A stretch of DNA of 14,568 nucleotides from positions 1 through 14,568 of the forward strand of contig JASFTQ010000086.1 of the NCBI GenBank assembly GCA_050053515.1. The letters are read 5' to 3'. The position numbers and the translations under genes are program-made. Positions 6,922-14,027 of the stretch are shown in pieces. This DNA comes from G020354645 sp050053515 (GTDB lineage: Bacteria; Desulfobacterota; Desulfobacteria; Desulfobacterales; G020354645). A model generated the notes under the pieces. The model saw nothing but the letters and a program-made list of their open reading frames with translations. It searched no databases and was not told the DNA's origin. Position 1 is the first letter of the stretch; every line of letters begins with the position of its first letter.

Positions 6922-7755
6922 TTATTGGGGGTTGATGATACAAAAGTCATTATAACACTGCTGCTCATGTTCACTGTAAGCCTGGAGCCGAAGCATCAAT
7001 TCGTCATAATCAACCTGGTGACCGTCAAATTCAGGCCCGTCCACACAGGCAAATCTGGTTTGGTCACCGACCGTCACGCGACAGCCACCGCACATACCGG
7101 TACCATCCACCATAATAGGGTTCAGGCTGACAATTGTTTTAACACCATATTCTTTGGTGAGCTTGGAAACAAACTTCATCATGGGTACCGGTCCAATGGC
7201 CACCACCAGTTGCGTATCCCCTTTATCCAGAAGGTCTTTTAGGGCATCGGTAACAAATCCTTTGCGACCGTAGGAACCATCATCCGTTGTAATCAGAAGC
7301 TCATGGGAAACCGCTTTCATTTTATCTTCAAGGATGAGCAGATCCTTGCTTCTGGCACCGATGATGGAAATGACATGGTTGCCAACATCTTTGAGTGCCC
7401 GGGTGATGGGATGCAGCACGGCAATGCCGGTCCCGCCGCCGACACAGACAACATTGCCGACCTTTTCGATGTCCGTCGGTTTGCCCAAAGGGCCGATGAC
7501 ATCCTGGTAGCCGTCTCCAACCTGCAGGGTCTTAAAAAGAGCCGTGGATTTTCCGACGACCATATAAATAACAGTTATAGTCCCCTTTGCCGTATCGGTT
7601 TCTGCCATGGTCAACGGGATACGTTCACCGGTTTCATTGGCTTTAAGTATAACGAATTGACCGGGCTTTGCTTTGCCCGCAATCTTGGGCGCTTCAATTT
7701 CGTTCAGAATAACCGTCCCCTCGGACATCTCCTCACGTTTAACAATTTTGAACAT
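6922..7755 (-). CDS. nfnA: NADH/FAD-binding small subunit of NfnAB
   Basis: NfnA is the small subunit of the bifurcating transhydrogenase; it binds FAD, NADH and a [2Fe-2S] cluster. The 277-residue protein has the ferredoxin-reductase fold: RIPLTM (45-50) for flavin, GGGTGIA (106-112) for NAD, and a C-terminal cluster region with C222, C225 and C237. D217 sits where structurally characterised NfnA uses an aspartate as fourth ligand, so this looks like the 3-Cys/1-Asp cluster rather than the 4-Cys PyrK type. It is also known as the sulfide dehydrogenase beta subunit. The start ATG is preceded by GGAGGT at five bases. It is the first gene of a two-gene operon with nfnB. The upstream region (7756-8010) is non-coding and holds a Rex-like dyad. 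Confidence 0.9.
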   Translation of the reverse strand: MFKIVKREEMSEGTVILNEIEAPKIAGKAKPGQFVILKANETGERIPLTMAETDTAKGTITVIYMVVGKSTALFKTLQVGDGYQDVIGPLGKPTDIEKVGNVVCVGGGTGIAVLHPITRALKDVGNHVISIIGARSKDLLILEDKMKAVSHELLITTDDGSYGRKGFVTDALKDLLDKGDTQLVVAIGPVPMMKFVSKLTKEYGVKTIVSLNPIMVDGTGMCGGCRVTVGDQTRFACVDGPEFDGHQVDYDELMLRLQAYSEHEQQCYNDFCIINPQ

Positions 7756-7921
7756 TGCAAACCTCCAAATATATTTTCTAAAGGATCTTTTTCGAATTCA
7801 CGACAAACAATGCCTTATTCATTTGACGGCCGAATCTGTAAGAGGTGGGGATTCCGTCAACCGCCAAAGAATATCACCGCACAAATTTTTATTACTCTCA
7901 AAATAGTTTTATAAAATCAAG

Positions 7922-7935
7922 GTTAAAATATTAAC
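7922..7935. promoter_or_regulatory. Rex-like dyad upstream of nfnA
   Basis: GTTAA-AATA-TTAAC is a perfect dyad with the inner half-sites and 4-bp spacing of the redox regulator Rex (consensus TTGTTAA-N4-TTAACAA). The outermost TT/AA bases of that consensus are not matched. On the minus strand it is followed by CCTTGATTTTATAAAAC, in which TATAAA could be a -10 box, so a bound repressor would overlap the promoter. It lies about 170 nt before the nfnA start. Rex responds to the NADH/NAD+ ratio, which fits an NADH-using operon. Confidence 0.35.
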
Positions 7936-8010
7936 TTGATGCCGGAAACTCGATTTTCAATGCCGGAGGCACCCTAAAAAATAAAACCCGTTTGTGATGA
8001 TTAAGGGATA

Positions 8011-9201
8011 CTATCGGGTCATGAGGTGTGTTATGGCCTTCTCCAAGCCGTCAATGGAAAGTTCAAACATCGGAAATATTTCGCCGATGACATTGATGGT
8101 GCGGGTATAGCCCCACATGCTCGAAGTGACCGGATTCAACCAGACACAGTGGGGAAAGGTTTTGCAAAGGTAATTCAGGCATTCGATGCTGGGTTTGCCG
8201 CTGCGTTCATCAAGATGGATTGATCCGTCCGTGGCCATGAGTTCATAGGGGGCCATGCTGGCATCGCCCACCACGATAAAACGGGTCTCTGAATCAAATC
8301 GCGTGAGCTCTTCAATACGCTGCGGTTTTTTATAGCGCGCCGGATCTTCCCACAATGTGCCGTAAATGGTGTTATGGAAAAAATAGGTTTTTAAATCCTT
8401 GAATTGAGCCCGGGCGTAATTAAAAAGAGTCTGGACAAGCGATACATGAGGGTCCATGGAGTACCCGCCGTTATCGATGGCAAGGATGACCTTGAGCCGA
8501 TCCTTTAGACTCCTGTCAAAAATGATTTCAATCTCGCCTCCGTTTCGCATGGTCTGATAAATGGTCTCGTCTAGGTTGACCTGATCTTTGGGGCCCACGG
8601 GCACCATGTTGCGCAACCTTTTTATGGCTTCTCCCATCATGGATTGCGTAAGCGGTCCTGTCAGCGAGTAATCCTTGTATCTGCGCTCCATGGCAACCTT
8701 TACCGCTGATTTATTGCGAGACACACCGCCGACCCGCATCCCGCCCGGGTGATAACCCGAATGACCCACCGGTGATGTGCCTTTAGTTCCAATCCACCGG
8801 TTTCCGCCGTGGTGGGCTTCGGTTTGTTCCCTCAATCGCTCTTTAAAATATTCGATGAGTTCTTCCGGACTCAGTTTGTTCAACTCCGATTCGTCTATTC
8901 CCAGCGCATCGGCCAGGAGTTGGGGTTCTTTCAGCCAGTGCTCGAGCAACACCCGGGCGATTTCATCAATTTCAATACCCGTATGATCGGGTAACTCAGC
9001 GCCCTGAAATTGATGGGCAAAAACCTGATCAAAAAGATCAAAATACCGCTCACTTTTGACCAGAATTGCCCGGGCCGAGGTATAAAAATCATCCAGGGAA
9101 TCGATCAAACCCGTACCCAACGCTTTGTGTAAAGTTAAAAAGGAGGTCGGGCTGACCGGTATCCCCACTTCCTTTAAGGTGTAGAAAAAATCAACAAACA
9201 T
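8011..9201 (-). CDS. CoxE-like von Willebrand factor A (VWA) domain protein
   Basis: The 396-residue protein opens with MFVDFFYTLKEVGIPVS, typical of the VWA-containing CoxE-like family (COG3825/PF05762). A helical N-terminal half is followed by a charged and glycine-rich linker (about 130-165: HHGGNRW...GYHPGGMRVGG) and a C-terminal VWA domain from about 235. The metal-site motif is D243-N-G-G-Y-S248-M, one residue longer than the standard DxSxS. A further acidic site GDASM is at 312-316. Such proteins work with MoxR ATPases in assembly or activation of metalloenzymes. The MoxR gene lies upstream on the same strand, about 310 bp away, with a palindromic repeat between them. The ribosome-binding site before the ATG is weak. 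The enzyme this pair serves is not in the window. Confidence 0.85.
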   Translation of the reverse strand: MFVDFFYTLKEVGIPVSPTSFLTLHKALGTGLIDSLDDFYTSARAILVKSERYFDLFDQVFAHQFQGAELPDHTGIEIDEIARVLLEHWLKEPQLLADALGIDESELNKLSPEELIEYFKERLREQTEAHHGGNRWIGTKGTSPVGHSGYHPGGMRVGGVSRNKSAVKVAMERRYKDYSLTGPLTQSMMGEAIKRLRNMVPVGPKDQVNLDETIYQTMRNGGEIEIIFDRSLKDRLKVILAIDNGGYSMDPHVSLVQTLFNYARAQFKDLKTYFFHNTIYGTLWEDPARYKKPQRIEELTRFDSETRFIVVGDASMAPYELMATDGSIHLDERSGKPSIECLNYLCKTFPHCVWLNPVTSSMWGYTRTINVIGEIFPMFELSIDGLEKAITHLMTR

Positions 9202-9283
9202 AGCCTAGCCATCCCATTCCAGCCATATTAGAAGCATGCAGCCGACATCGACAAATGTTAGTCGTGTGGTCTTACCATGATTC

Positions 9284-9450
9284 AAATCCGAAGCACGAAA
9301 TGCGAAATGCGAAACAAATCCGAATATCGAATGATCAAAACTGTGCGTATTGATCTCATAACATTTCACCGAGCTGATTTTTAAAGTTTAGAATTTTGAA
9401 TTTTGGTCATTGAAATTTGTTTCGAATTTCGAGATTCGAATTTCGAATTT
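9284..9450. repeat. AT-rich palindromic intergenic repeat
   Basis: This is an imperfect inverted repeat of about 167 bp built from CGAAA/TTCGA-type units. Exact pairing includes CGAAACAAAT (9310-9319) with ATTTGTTTCG (9415-9424). ATGATCAAAA (9331-9340) pairs with TTTTGGTCAT (9401-9410) with one G-T pair. The arms read AAATCCGAAGCACGAAA and, reversed, AAATTCGAAATTCGAA. Very similar 'CCGAAGCACGAAAT...GAAACAAAT' palindromes recur between genes in deltaproteobacterial and other environmental genomes, from my general recollection. It fills most of the gap between the MoxR and VWA genes and has no coding content. Confidence 0.65.
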
Positions 9451-9509
9451 ATTCAAAGTAAAATTAGGGGCTGAAACCAGGATTATTTCAATTCAATATA
9501 ATTAACAGC

Positions 9510-10364
9510 CTATAAAAATCTTCTTCCTTCTATCTGTTTCGCAGCTCTTCGATAATCCTGGCTTTTTTTAAACAATACCCCCAAGAATGGAACGTCACCG
9601 TGCGCAAGCTGTTGGGGTTTGAAATCCGGATCGGCATTGAGCGCTCTTATCCAATTTATCAACTCCCGGGTTGCCGGTCGTTTTTCGATAGCCTCGAATT
9701 GCCGCAGTCTATAAAAGGAGGTTACGGTGTTTTCCATGAGCGTCTTGTCTAAATCCGGAAAATGCACCCGGACAATTTTCCGCATTAAATCCGGCTCCGG
9801 AAAGGCGATGTGGTGAAAATTGCAACGGCCCAGGAAGGGATCCGAGAGGTCTTTTTTGGCATTTGAGGTAATGATTATGACCGGTCGGTGATTGGCCCTG
9901 ATTGTTTTATCGATTTCGATGATGTCGAACTCCATCTGATCCAAGACATCGAGCATGTCATCCTGAAAATCGCTGTCGGCTTTATCAATCTCGTCAATTA
10001 GCAGAACCGTCTTTGATTCCGACGTAAAAGCCTGACCGATCTTGCCCATTCTGATATACTCTTCGATGTTGCTTACATCCCGGCTGGAATCACCAAAGCG
10101 GCTGTCGTTCAGCCGTGTCAGGGTGTCATACTGATAGAGCGCATCCACAAGCTTCATACTCGATTTCACGTTAAGCACGATCAGGGGCATTCCCAAGCTC
10201 TCGGCAATAGCATGGGCCAGCATGGTTTTGCCGGTCCCCGGTTCCCCTTTAAGCAAAAGTGGCATCTCAAGCGTCATGGATATGTTGACGATACCGGCCA
10301 GTTCATCATCCAATACGTAGCGTGTCGCTCCGGAAAATTTCCTGCTTATGTTTGCATCATCCAT
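9510..10364 (-). CDS. MoxR-family AAA+ ATPase (CoxD-like)
   Basis: MoxR-type AAA+ ATPases are chaperones that help insert cofactors into or activate metalloenzymes, usually with a VWA partner. Numbered from the longer start, motifs are Walker A GEPGTGKT (44-51), Walker B LLIDEID (125-131), sensor-1 SN (171-172) and R184 in FLGRCNF as the likely arginine finger. Length (284-288 aa) and the segment DPFLGRCNFHHIAFPEPD fit the CoxD-like branch. I place the start at ATG 10362-10364 because TGAGGT lies six bases upstream. The other candidate, ATG 10374-10376 (four residues longer), has only a weak site. It follows the methyltransferase-like gene after 28 nt and precedes the VWA gene on the same strand. 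The intact motifs predict an active ATPase. Confidence 0.9.
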   Translation of the reverse strand: MDDANISRKFSGATRYVLDDELAGIVNISMTLEMPLLLKGEPGTGKTMLAHAIAESLGMPLIVLNVKSSMKLVDALYQYDTLTRLNDSRFGDSSRDVSNIEEYIRMGKIGQAFTSESKTVLLIDEIDKADSDFQDDMLDVLDQMEFDIIEIDKTIRANHRPVIIITSNAKKDLSDPFLGRCNFHHIAFPEPDLMRKIVRVHFPDLDKTLMENTVTSFYRLRQFEAIEKRPATRELINWIRALNADPDFKPQQLAHGDVPFLGVLFKKSQDYRRAAKQIEGRRFL

Positions 10365-10392
10365 CGATAACCTCATTGCCCACTAGTGATAT

Positions 10393-11460
10393 TTACGACC
10401 GTCTCAGCCGTTGTGACACGTCCCGGGTCAACTTAAGCACCTTTTGGGCAAGATCAAGGCTCAGCGACCCTACCCCGCAACTCGGTGTTATCAGGGATTG
10501 GGCCAGCAACCTGGATCTAGCGAAACCCAGTTCCCTAACGGCCTTAATCTCATCCTCCCACAGGGCCACCAGGGAATCGGCAGACGCCTTTTCGATGTCC
10601 TCGGTATTGCCGGTCGGGACGATTCCCCAGGCCAAAATTTTTCCCGATTCAATAAAGGTTTTAATGAGATCCGGGTAAAGAATGAAACGGTCAAAGTAAG
10701 AATACGCATCAAAGCTCACAATATCGGCCGAAGATTCCAATACCAGTGACCAGTCGGTGTTGGCACAAACGTGCACCCCCGCTAGTGCCCCTTGCGATTG
10801 CACAGCCTCTATCACTTCTTCAAAACAAACGGTGATCTCATCGCGAGAGATGCTGATAAATTCTGATGTGCCGTATCCTGCCAGCGCCGGCTCATCAAAA
10901 AACATAATTACCGGACATCCCAGGCTTGAAAGCTGGCGCACCTGCCATTTGGCCTTCAACGCAATCAGTTTAACAGCCGCGTCCCGCAGTTGTTCATTGT
11001 AAAAAATGGCATTTTTATTCTGATCATGAACGCCGGTTGTAAAAGTCACGGGACCCGTAATTTGCCCCTTGACCGCAGCAGGCAAGGAAAGCAAAGAGCC
11101 GGTGTGGGCCATGAAATGCATAAATCCTTCGGCCGTCTCGGCTGTGAGGACAAAGCGTGAAGTCTGCAGGTCCTTTTCTTCATCCATCACGGCCACATAC
11201 TCTTCATAGAATTCCAGCATTTGATCATCGAAATTTTGCGCAGCCGTATCGATAATAATTTTATCATTTTCGACGATAATGCCCGGCAATCCAGGCATAA
11301 ATTGCGGGATCATTCTTTCCTGCGGAAAAGCCGGTAATTGAACCCACAAGGGAATTTCCGGGGTATAATCATATACGAGTTTTAGTGCCGCTTTGTGATC
11401 TTTCAAAGGCAGGCTTCCGATCAACAGCGGCATGGTGTCGGCCTGAAAGCTGGCAGGCAT
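10393..11460 (-). CDS. MetE C-terminal / UroD-like zinc methyltransferase
   Basis: This 355-residue protein has the TIM-barrel fold of the UROD/MetE superfamily and corresponds to the C-terminal, catalytic half of cobalamin-independent methionine synthase. Zinc-ligand candidates are H230-x-C232 in GVHVCANTDW and C328 in TPSCGVGSL, with D251 (SFDAYSY) where MetE has glutamate. KGQITGP (131-137) and FFDEPAL (187-193) are further family motifs. The methyl donor could be methyl-tetrahydrofolate or a corrinoid protein, and the acceptor homocysteine or another thiol; sequence alone does not decide. Stand-alone short MetE-like proteins in anaerobes include corrinoid-dependent methionine synthases. 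AAGGAG lies eight bases before the ATG. It is the first gene of a likely operon with the MoxR ATPase, an unusual pairing. Confidence 0.85.
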   Translation of the reverse strand: MPASFQADTMPLLIGSLPLKDHKAALKLVYDYTPEIPLWVQLPAFPQERMIPQFMPGLPGIIVENDKIIIDTAAQNFDDQMLEFYEEYVAVMDEEKDLQTSRFVLTAETAEGFMHFMAHTGSLLSLPAAVKGQITGPVTFTTGVHDQNKNAIFYNEQLRDAAVKLIALKAKWQVRQLSSLGCPVIMFFDEPALAGYGTSEFISISRDEITVCFEEVIEAVQSQGALAGVHVCANTDWSLVLESSADIVSFDAYSYFDRFILYPDLIKTFIESGKILAWGIVPTGNTEDIEKASADSLVALWEDEIKAVRELGFARSRLLAQSLITPSCGVGSLSLDLAQKVLKLTRDVSQRLRRS

Positions 11461-11550
11461 TGCGGATACTCCTTTGGTTGAATGCGCTTCTGTATTTCAG
11501 AGCTGTGTTATAAGGGTCCTGATCGAGCGTACGACCGGTTTGCTTCCCTG

Positions 11551-11578
11551 CAAGCCCCGCCCTTTAAGGCGGGGAGCT
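11551..11578. repeat. Hairpin resembling an IS200/IS605-family end
   Basis: CCCCGCC (11555-11561) and GGCGGGG (11568-11574) form a perfect 7-bp stem within CAAGCCCCGCC..GGCGGGGAGC. This form (AAGCCCCGCC..GGCGGGGAG) closely resembles hairpins at the ends of IS200/IS605 elements that carry tnpB. No TnpA or TnpB coding sequence is nearby, so at most this is a relic or a stray end. It lies about 95 nt upstream of the MetE-like gene start. Confidence 0.35.
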
Positions 11579-11728
11579 CTGCAAATTTTGTTAGACTATC
11601 ATGTGTTGCAAAACTTTACAAGTGACGTATGGTAGCATCCCTCCCTGCCCTCAAATGCCCGAAGACGCCCTGATCTGCAAGGCTTTTTTGCGGAGAAGGT
11701 TTTAATTTTTCTGACCCTTAATTTGTGC

Positions 11729-11757
11729 TTGACTATCAGCCGTCACCTTGCTAATTT
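11729..11757 (+). promoter_or_regulatory. Sigma-70-type promoter for the HTH-PAS gene
   Basis: TTGACT (11729-11734) and TAATTT (11752-11757) are separated by 17 bp, close to the consensus. They precede the HTH-PAS gene at 11846 on the same strand. Transcription would start near 11764, giving a leader of about 80 nt. Confidence 0.5.
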
Positions 11758-11780
11758 CGCCCATAAAAAATCATAAATTA

Positions 11781-11813
11781 CTTATTTTGGCTATACTTAC
11801 TAAGCAAAATAAG
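11781..11813. promoter_or_regulatory. Inverted repeat in the HTH-PAS gene leader
   Basis: CTTATTTTG (11781-11789) and CAAAATAAG (11805-11813) are perfect reverse complements separated by 15 nt. The repeat lies between the predicted promoter and the start codon of a DNA-binding protein. That placement suits an operator for self-regulation. It could instead form a hairpin in the mRNA leader. Confidence 0.4.
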
Positions 11814-11845
11814 CATCTGCCGCCGTTTCTAAAGGGGCTTTTTTT

Positions 11846-12580
11846 ATGGAGACACCCCCGAAAACACTTTCGGTCGCCCGAGCCGCTGCCCTGTGCGGTG
11901 TGAATCGGAATACCGTCGGACTGTGGATTCGATCCGGCAAGCTTCGTGCGAATCGTGTCGGCAGAAACTATGCCATTCCGGTTGAGGAATTGATATTTTT
12001 ATTAAAATCAACCAGACAAAATATACCCGAGGAACTAAAGAGCAGAGAAACCACCGGACCGATATTCAGATCAATTCCGAATTGCTGGCAGTATTTTGAG
12101 GACAAAGTCTTCCCAAAAGAATGTGAAAACTGCACGGTATTTAAAAAGCAACTAAATGTCTGCTTTATCGGCAAGGAAAGCAGCGCACTGCATTGCAACG
12201 GACAATGTGTTCGTTGTGAATATTATCATGAAGTCTACCGCCCCCGGATAGAGTTTATTCATCAGATCGATTTTCCGGCGGCAATCTATAAAGATCTGTA
12301 TTTTTGGGCCGGCAATAAACGATGGGCTGAGATTTGTGAGGTGAAGGTCGAAGACCTAACCGGCATGGGCATCGAGAAGGTGTACCATCCGGATTCACTG
12401 GAGACAATTATATCGAATAATAAAAAAAGAGAGTTGGGAGACCCCTTGGCTCCCCGGATCGACCGGATATTTTTGAAAAGTTCCAAATTCGGTAGGCGGG
12501 AGGTGATGATATCGGTTTATCCGCTTCTCGAGCCTTCGGGATCATGGCTGTTGTTGGCTGAATCGGAACAGAAAAAATGA
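11846..12580 (+). CDS. Regulator with HTH, cysteine-rich and PAS domains
   Basis: The 244-residue protein begins with an excisionase/MerR-type helix-turn-helix (about 7-53: LSVARAAALCGVNRNTVGLWIRSG, a second wing then IPVEEL). A cysteine-rich stretch follows with C80, C93, C96, C106, C117, C121 and C124, enough to bind a metal or an iron-sulfur cluster. The C-terminal part (about 134-240, from RIEFIHQIDFPAAIYKD to SWLLLAESE) has the pattern of a PAS domain. There is no output enzyme, so it most likely binds DNA in response to a redox, metal or small-ligand signal. AAAGGGG lies eight bases before the ATG. The gene sits 175 nt upstream of the TmcD-like gene on the same strand and is a natural candidate to regulate it. 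Domain names are by eye and the ligand is unknown. Confidence 0.75.
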   Translation: METPPKTLSVARAAALCGVNRNTVGLWIRSGKLRANRVGRNYAIPVEELIFLLKSTRQNIPEELKSRETTGPIFRSIPNCWQYFEDKVFPKECENCTVFKKQLNVCFIGKESSALHCNGQCVRCEYYHEVYRPRIEFIHQIDFPAAIYKDLYFWAGNKRWAEICEVKVEDLTGMGIEKVYHPDSLETIISNNKKRELGDPLAPRIDRIFLKSSKFGRREVMISVYPLLEPSGSWLLLAESEQKK

Positions 12581-12623
12581 TGCTGTTGACCGGGCTTTAA
12601 AAAAGTAAACCGGAATTGAAGCT

Positions 12624-12660
12624 CTCCGCAAGGGGGCGCGGAGGTTCTGCCGTGCGGCAG
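12624..12660. repeat. Two tandem hairpins between the regulator and tmcD
   Basis: CTCCGC (12624-12629) pairs with GCGGAG (12638-12643). CTGCC (12647-12651) pairs with GGCAG (12656-12660) around a GTGC tetraloop. They follow the regulator stop by about 45 nt. No T-run follows, so they are not a clear terminator. They may be mRNA processing or stability structures in a shared transcript, or part of the tmc leader. Confidence 0.4.
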
Positions 12661-12755
12661 TGCTTCGCAGCCCGGAAAGGAAACTATCTGTTTTAAATAG
12701 CTTTTCTCTGAACAGGGAAGCAAACCGGTCATATAAGCACCGGCAAGGAGGATCT

Positions 12756-14018
12756 ATGGTGGACGCGCAGAACTGGGATTGGCAAACCCGGGAAAAGGAA
12801 ATTGCCATCCATGATTGGGTCAGCAAATTCAGATGGGTTGAAGAACCCTATGTGAGCCCCGACGGTGAAAAAATCGCCGCGATTGTCAACATCGATGAAG
12901 GTGAATTTACCGTCTGCGTTAACGGCGAAACGTGGCAAAGTTCCTTTGACAAAATTTGGCACCTGAGGTTCTCACCCGATGGCCGTCTGACGGCTATCGT
13001 GTCGGAAATGGGTGAATGGACATTGGCCGTCGATGGCATCCCCTGGGAAAACAAATTCGGTTATGTGTGGAATCCCATCTTCAGCCCGGACGGCAAAAAT
13101 ATCGCCGCAGCGGTTCAGCAGGACATGCAGTATGGCATGGCATTCAATGGCGTTGCCTGGGAGGATTCTTACGCAAATATGACCCATATGGCCATGAGCC
13201 CGGATGGGACCAAAACCGCCGCTGCGGTGCAGGTGGAGGCCTTCAGTGAGGGTGAAATCCACAAATTCCAGCAAGGCTGTTTTACCGCTGCATTAGACGG
13301 CAAGCCATGGGACACGCGATTTGTCAATGTCTGGAACATGGCCATCAGCCCGGATGGCAACCATCTGGCGGCAGAGGTGCGGCTGAACCTTTATGACTAT
13401 ACAATCGCCGTAAACGACAAACCCTGGGGCAAAACGTTCGGTTGCGTCTGGGAACCGATATTTCACCCCACACGCGGCACGGTTATTGCGCCGGTAAGAT
13501 CCGAGGGCAAGTGGACGCTGGCCGAGGACGGCGATATCCTCTGGGATAAAAGGTTTGTGCAGGTTTGGCAACAGATGTTCAGTCCGGATGGCCAAAAGCT
13601 GGCCGCTGTTGTCGCACCTAAATATGGCCGGTGGACTTTGGCAACAGATGGAAATCCCTGGATGGTGACTTTTAAAGATATGGTAACCGATGCGGTTTTC
13701 AGCCCGGACGGCAGCAAGTTAGCCGCTCTGGCCAAAGAAGGCCACGCGTGGAAAATCGTTTCGGATGGACGTGCCTGGAAAAACACATTTGATATGGCCT
13801 GGAAACCGGTTTTCAGCCCGGACAACAAATATTTGGCGGCTAAGGTGGAAAAGCAGGGAAAATACACCCTTGCTGTAAATGATCAGTTGTGGTCGCGCGA
13901 ATGCGAAGAAGTCTGGAATCCGGTGTTTAATGCAAAAGGCGATAAAATCCTTGTACGGACGGTTGAAAATGGCTCATATTTTCGGCGAATTATGCCAGTA
14001 ACGGAATTGATGCGCTAA
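12756..14018 (+). CDS. tmcD: Tmc electron-transfer complex beta-propeller subunit (TmcD-like)
   Basis: The 420-residue protein is built from nine clear repeats and a weaker tenth of about 40-47 residues. Each has the form 'W-x-x-x-F-SPDG-x-x-x-AA-x-V ... W/Y-T-x-A-V-x-G-x-x-W', typical of a beta-propeller. There is no signal peptide. In Desulfovibrio the Tmc complex (TmcABCD) passes electrons from periplasmic cytochrome c3 across the membrane, and TmcD is its WD40-like soluble subunit of about this length. Identification rests on that architecture and on the cytochrome b-like TmcC gene 9 nt downstream. The start is set at ATG 12756 because AAGGAGGA lies just upstream. The frame stays open back to 12660, but that extension (32 codons, overlapping hairpins) lacks a ribosome-binding site. 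Substrate and partners beyond TmcC are inferred. Confidence 0.82.
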   Translation: MVDAQNWDWQTREKEIAIHDWVSKFRWVEEPYVSPDGEKIAAIVNIDEGEFTVCVNGETWQSSFDKIWHLRFSPDGRLTAIVSEMGEWTLAVDGIPWENKFGYVWNPIFSPDGKNIAAAVQQDMQYGMAFNGVAWEDSYANMTHMAMSPDGTKTAAAVQVEAFSEGEIHKFQQGCFTAALDGKPWDTRFVNVWNMAISPDGNHLAAEVRLNLYDYTIAVNDKPWGKTFGCVWEPIFHPTRGTVIAPVRSEGKWTLAEDGDILWDKRFVQVWQQMFSPDGQKLAAVVAPKYGRWTLATDGNPWMVTFKDMVTDAVFSPDGSKLAALAKEGHAWKIVSDGRAWKNTFDMAWKPVFSPDNKYLAAKVEKQGKYTLAVNDQLWSRECEEVWNPVFNAKGDKILVRTVENGSYFRRIMPVTELMR

Positions 14019-14027
14019 GGGGGGAAA

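Noticed and set aside
12656..12668. Possible sigma-54 promoter before tmcD (GG..GC)
   Set aside because: The spacing between GG and GC is 9 nt, not the required 10, and the surrounding bases do not match the consensus.
12660..12755. 32-codon N-terminal extension of the TmcD-like protein
   Set aside because: It overlaps hairpins and has no ribosome-binding site; AAGGAGGA directly before ATG 12756 fixes the start.
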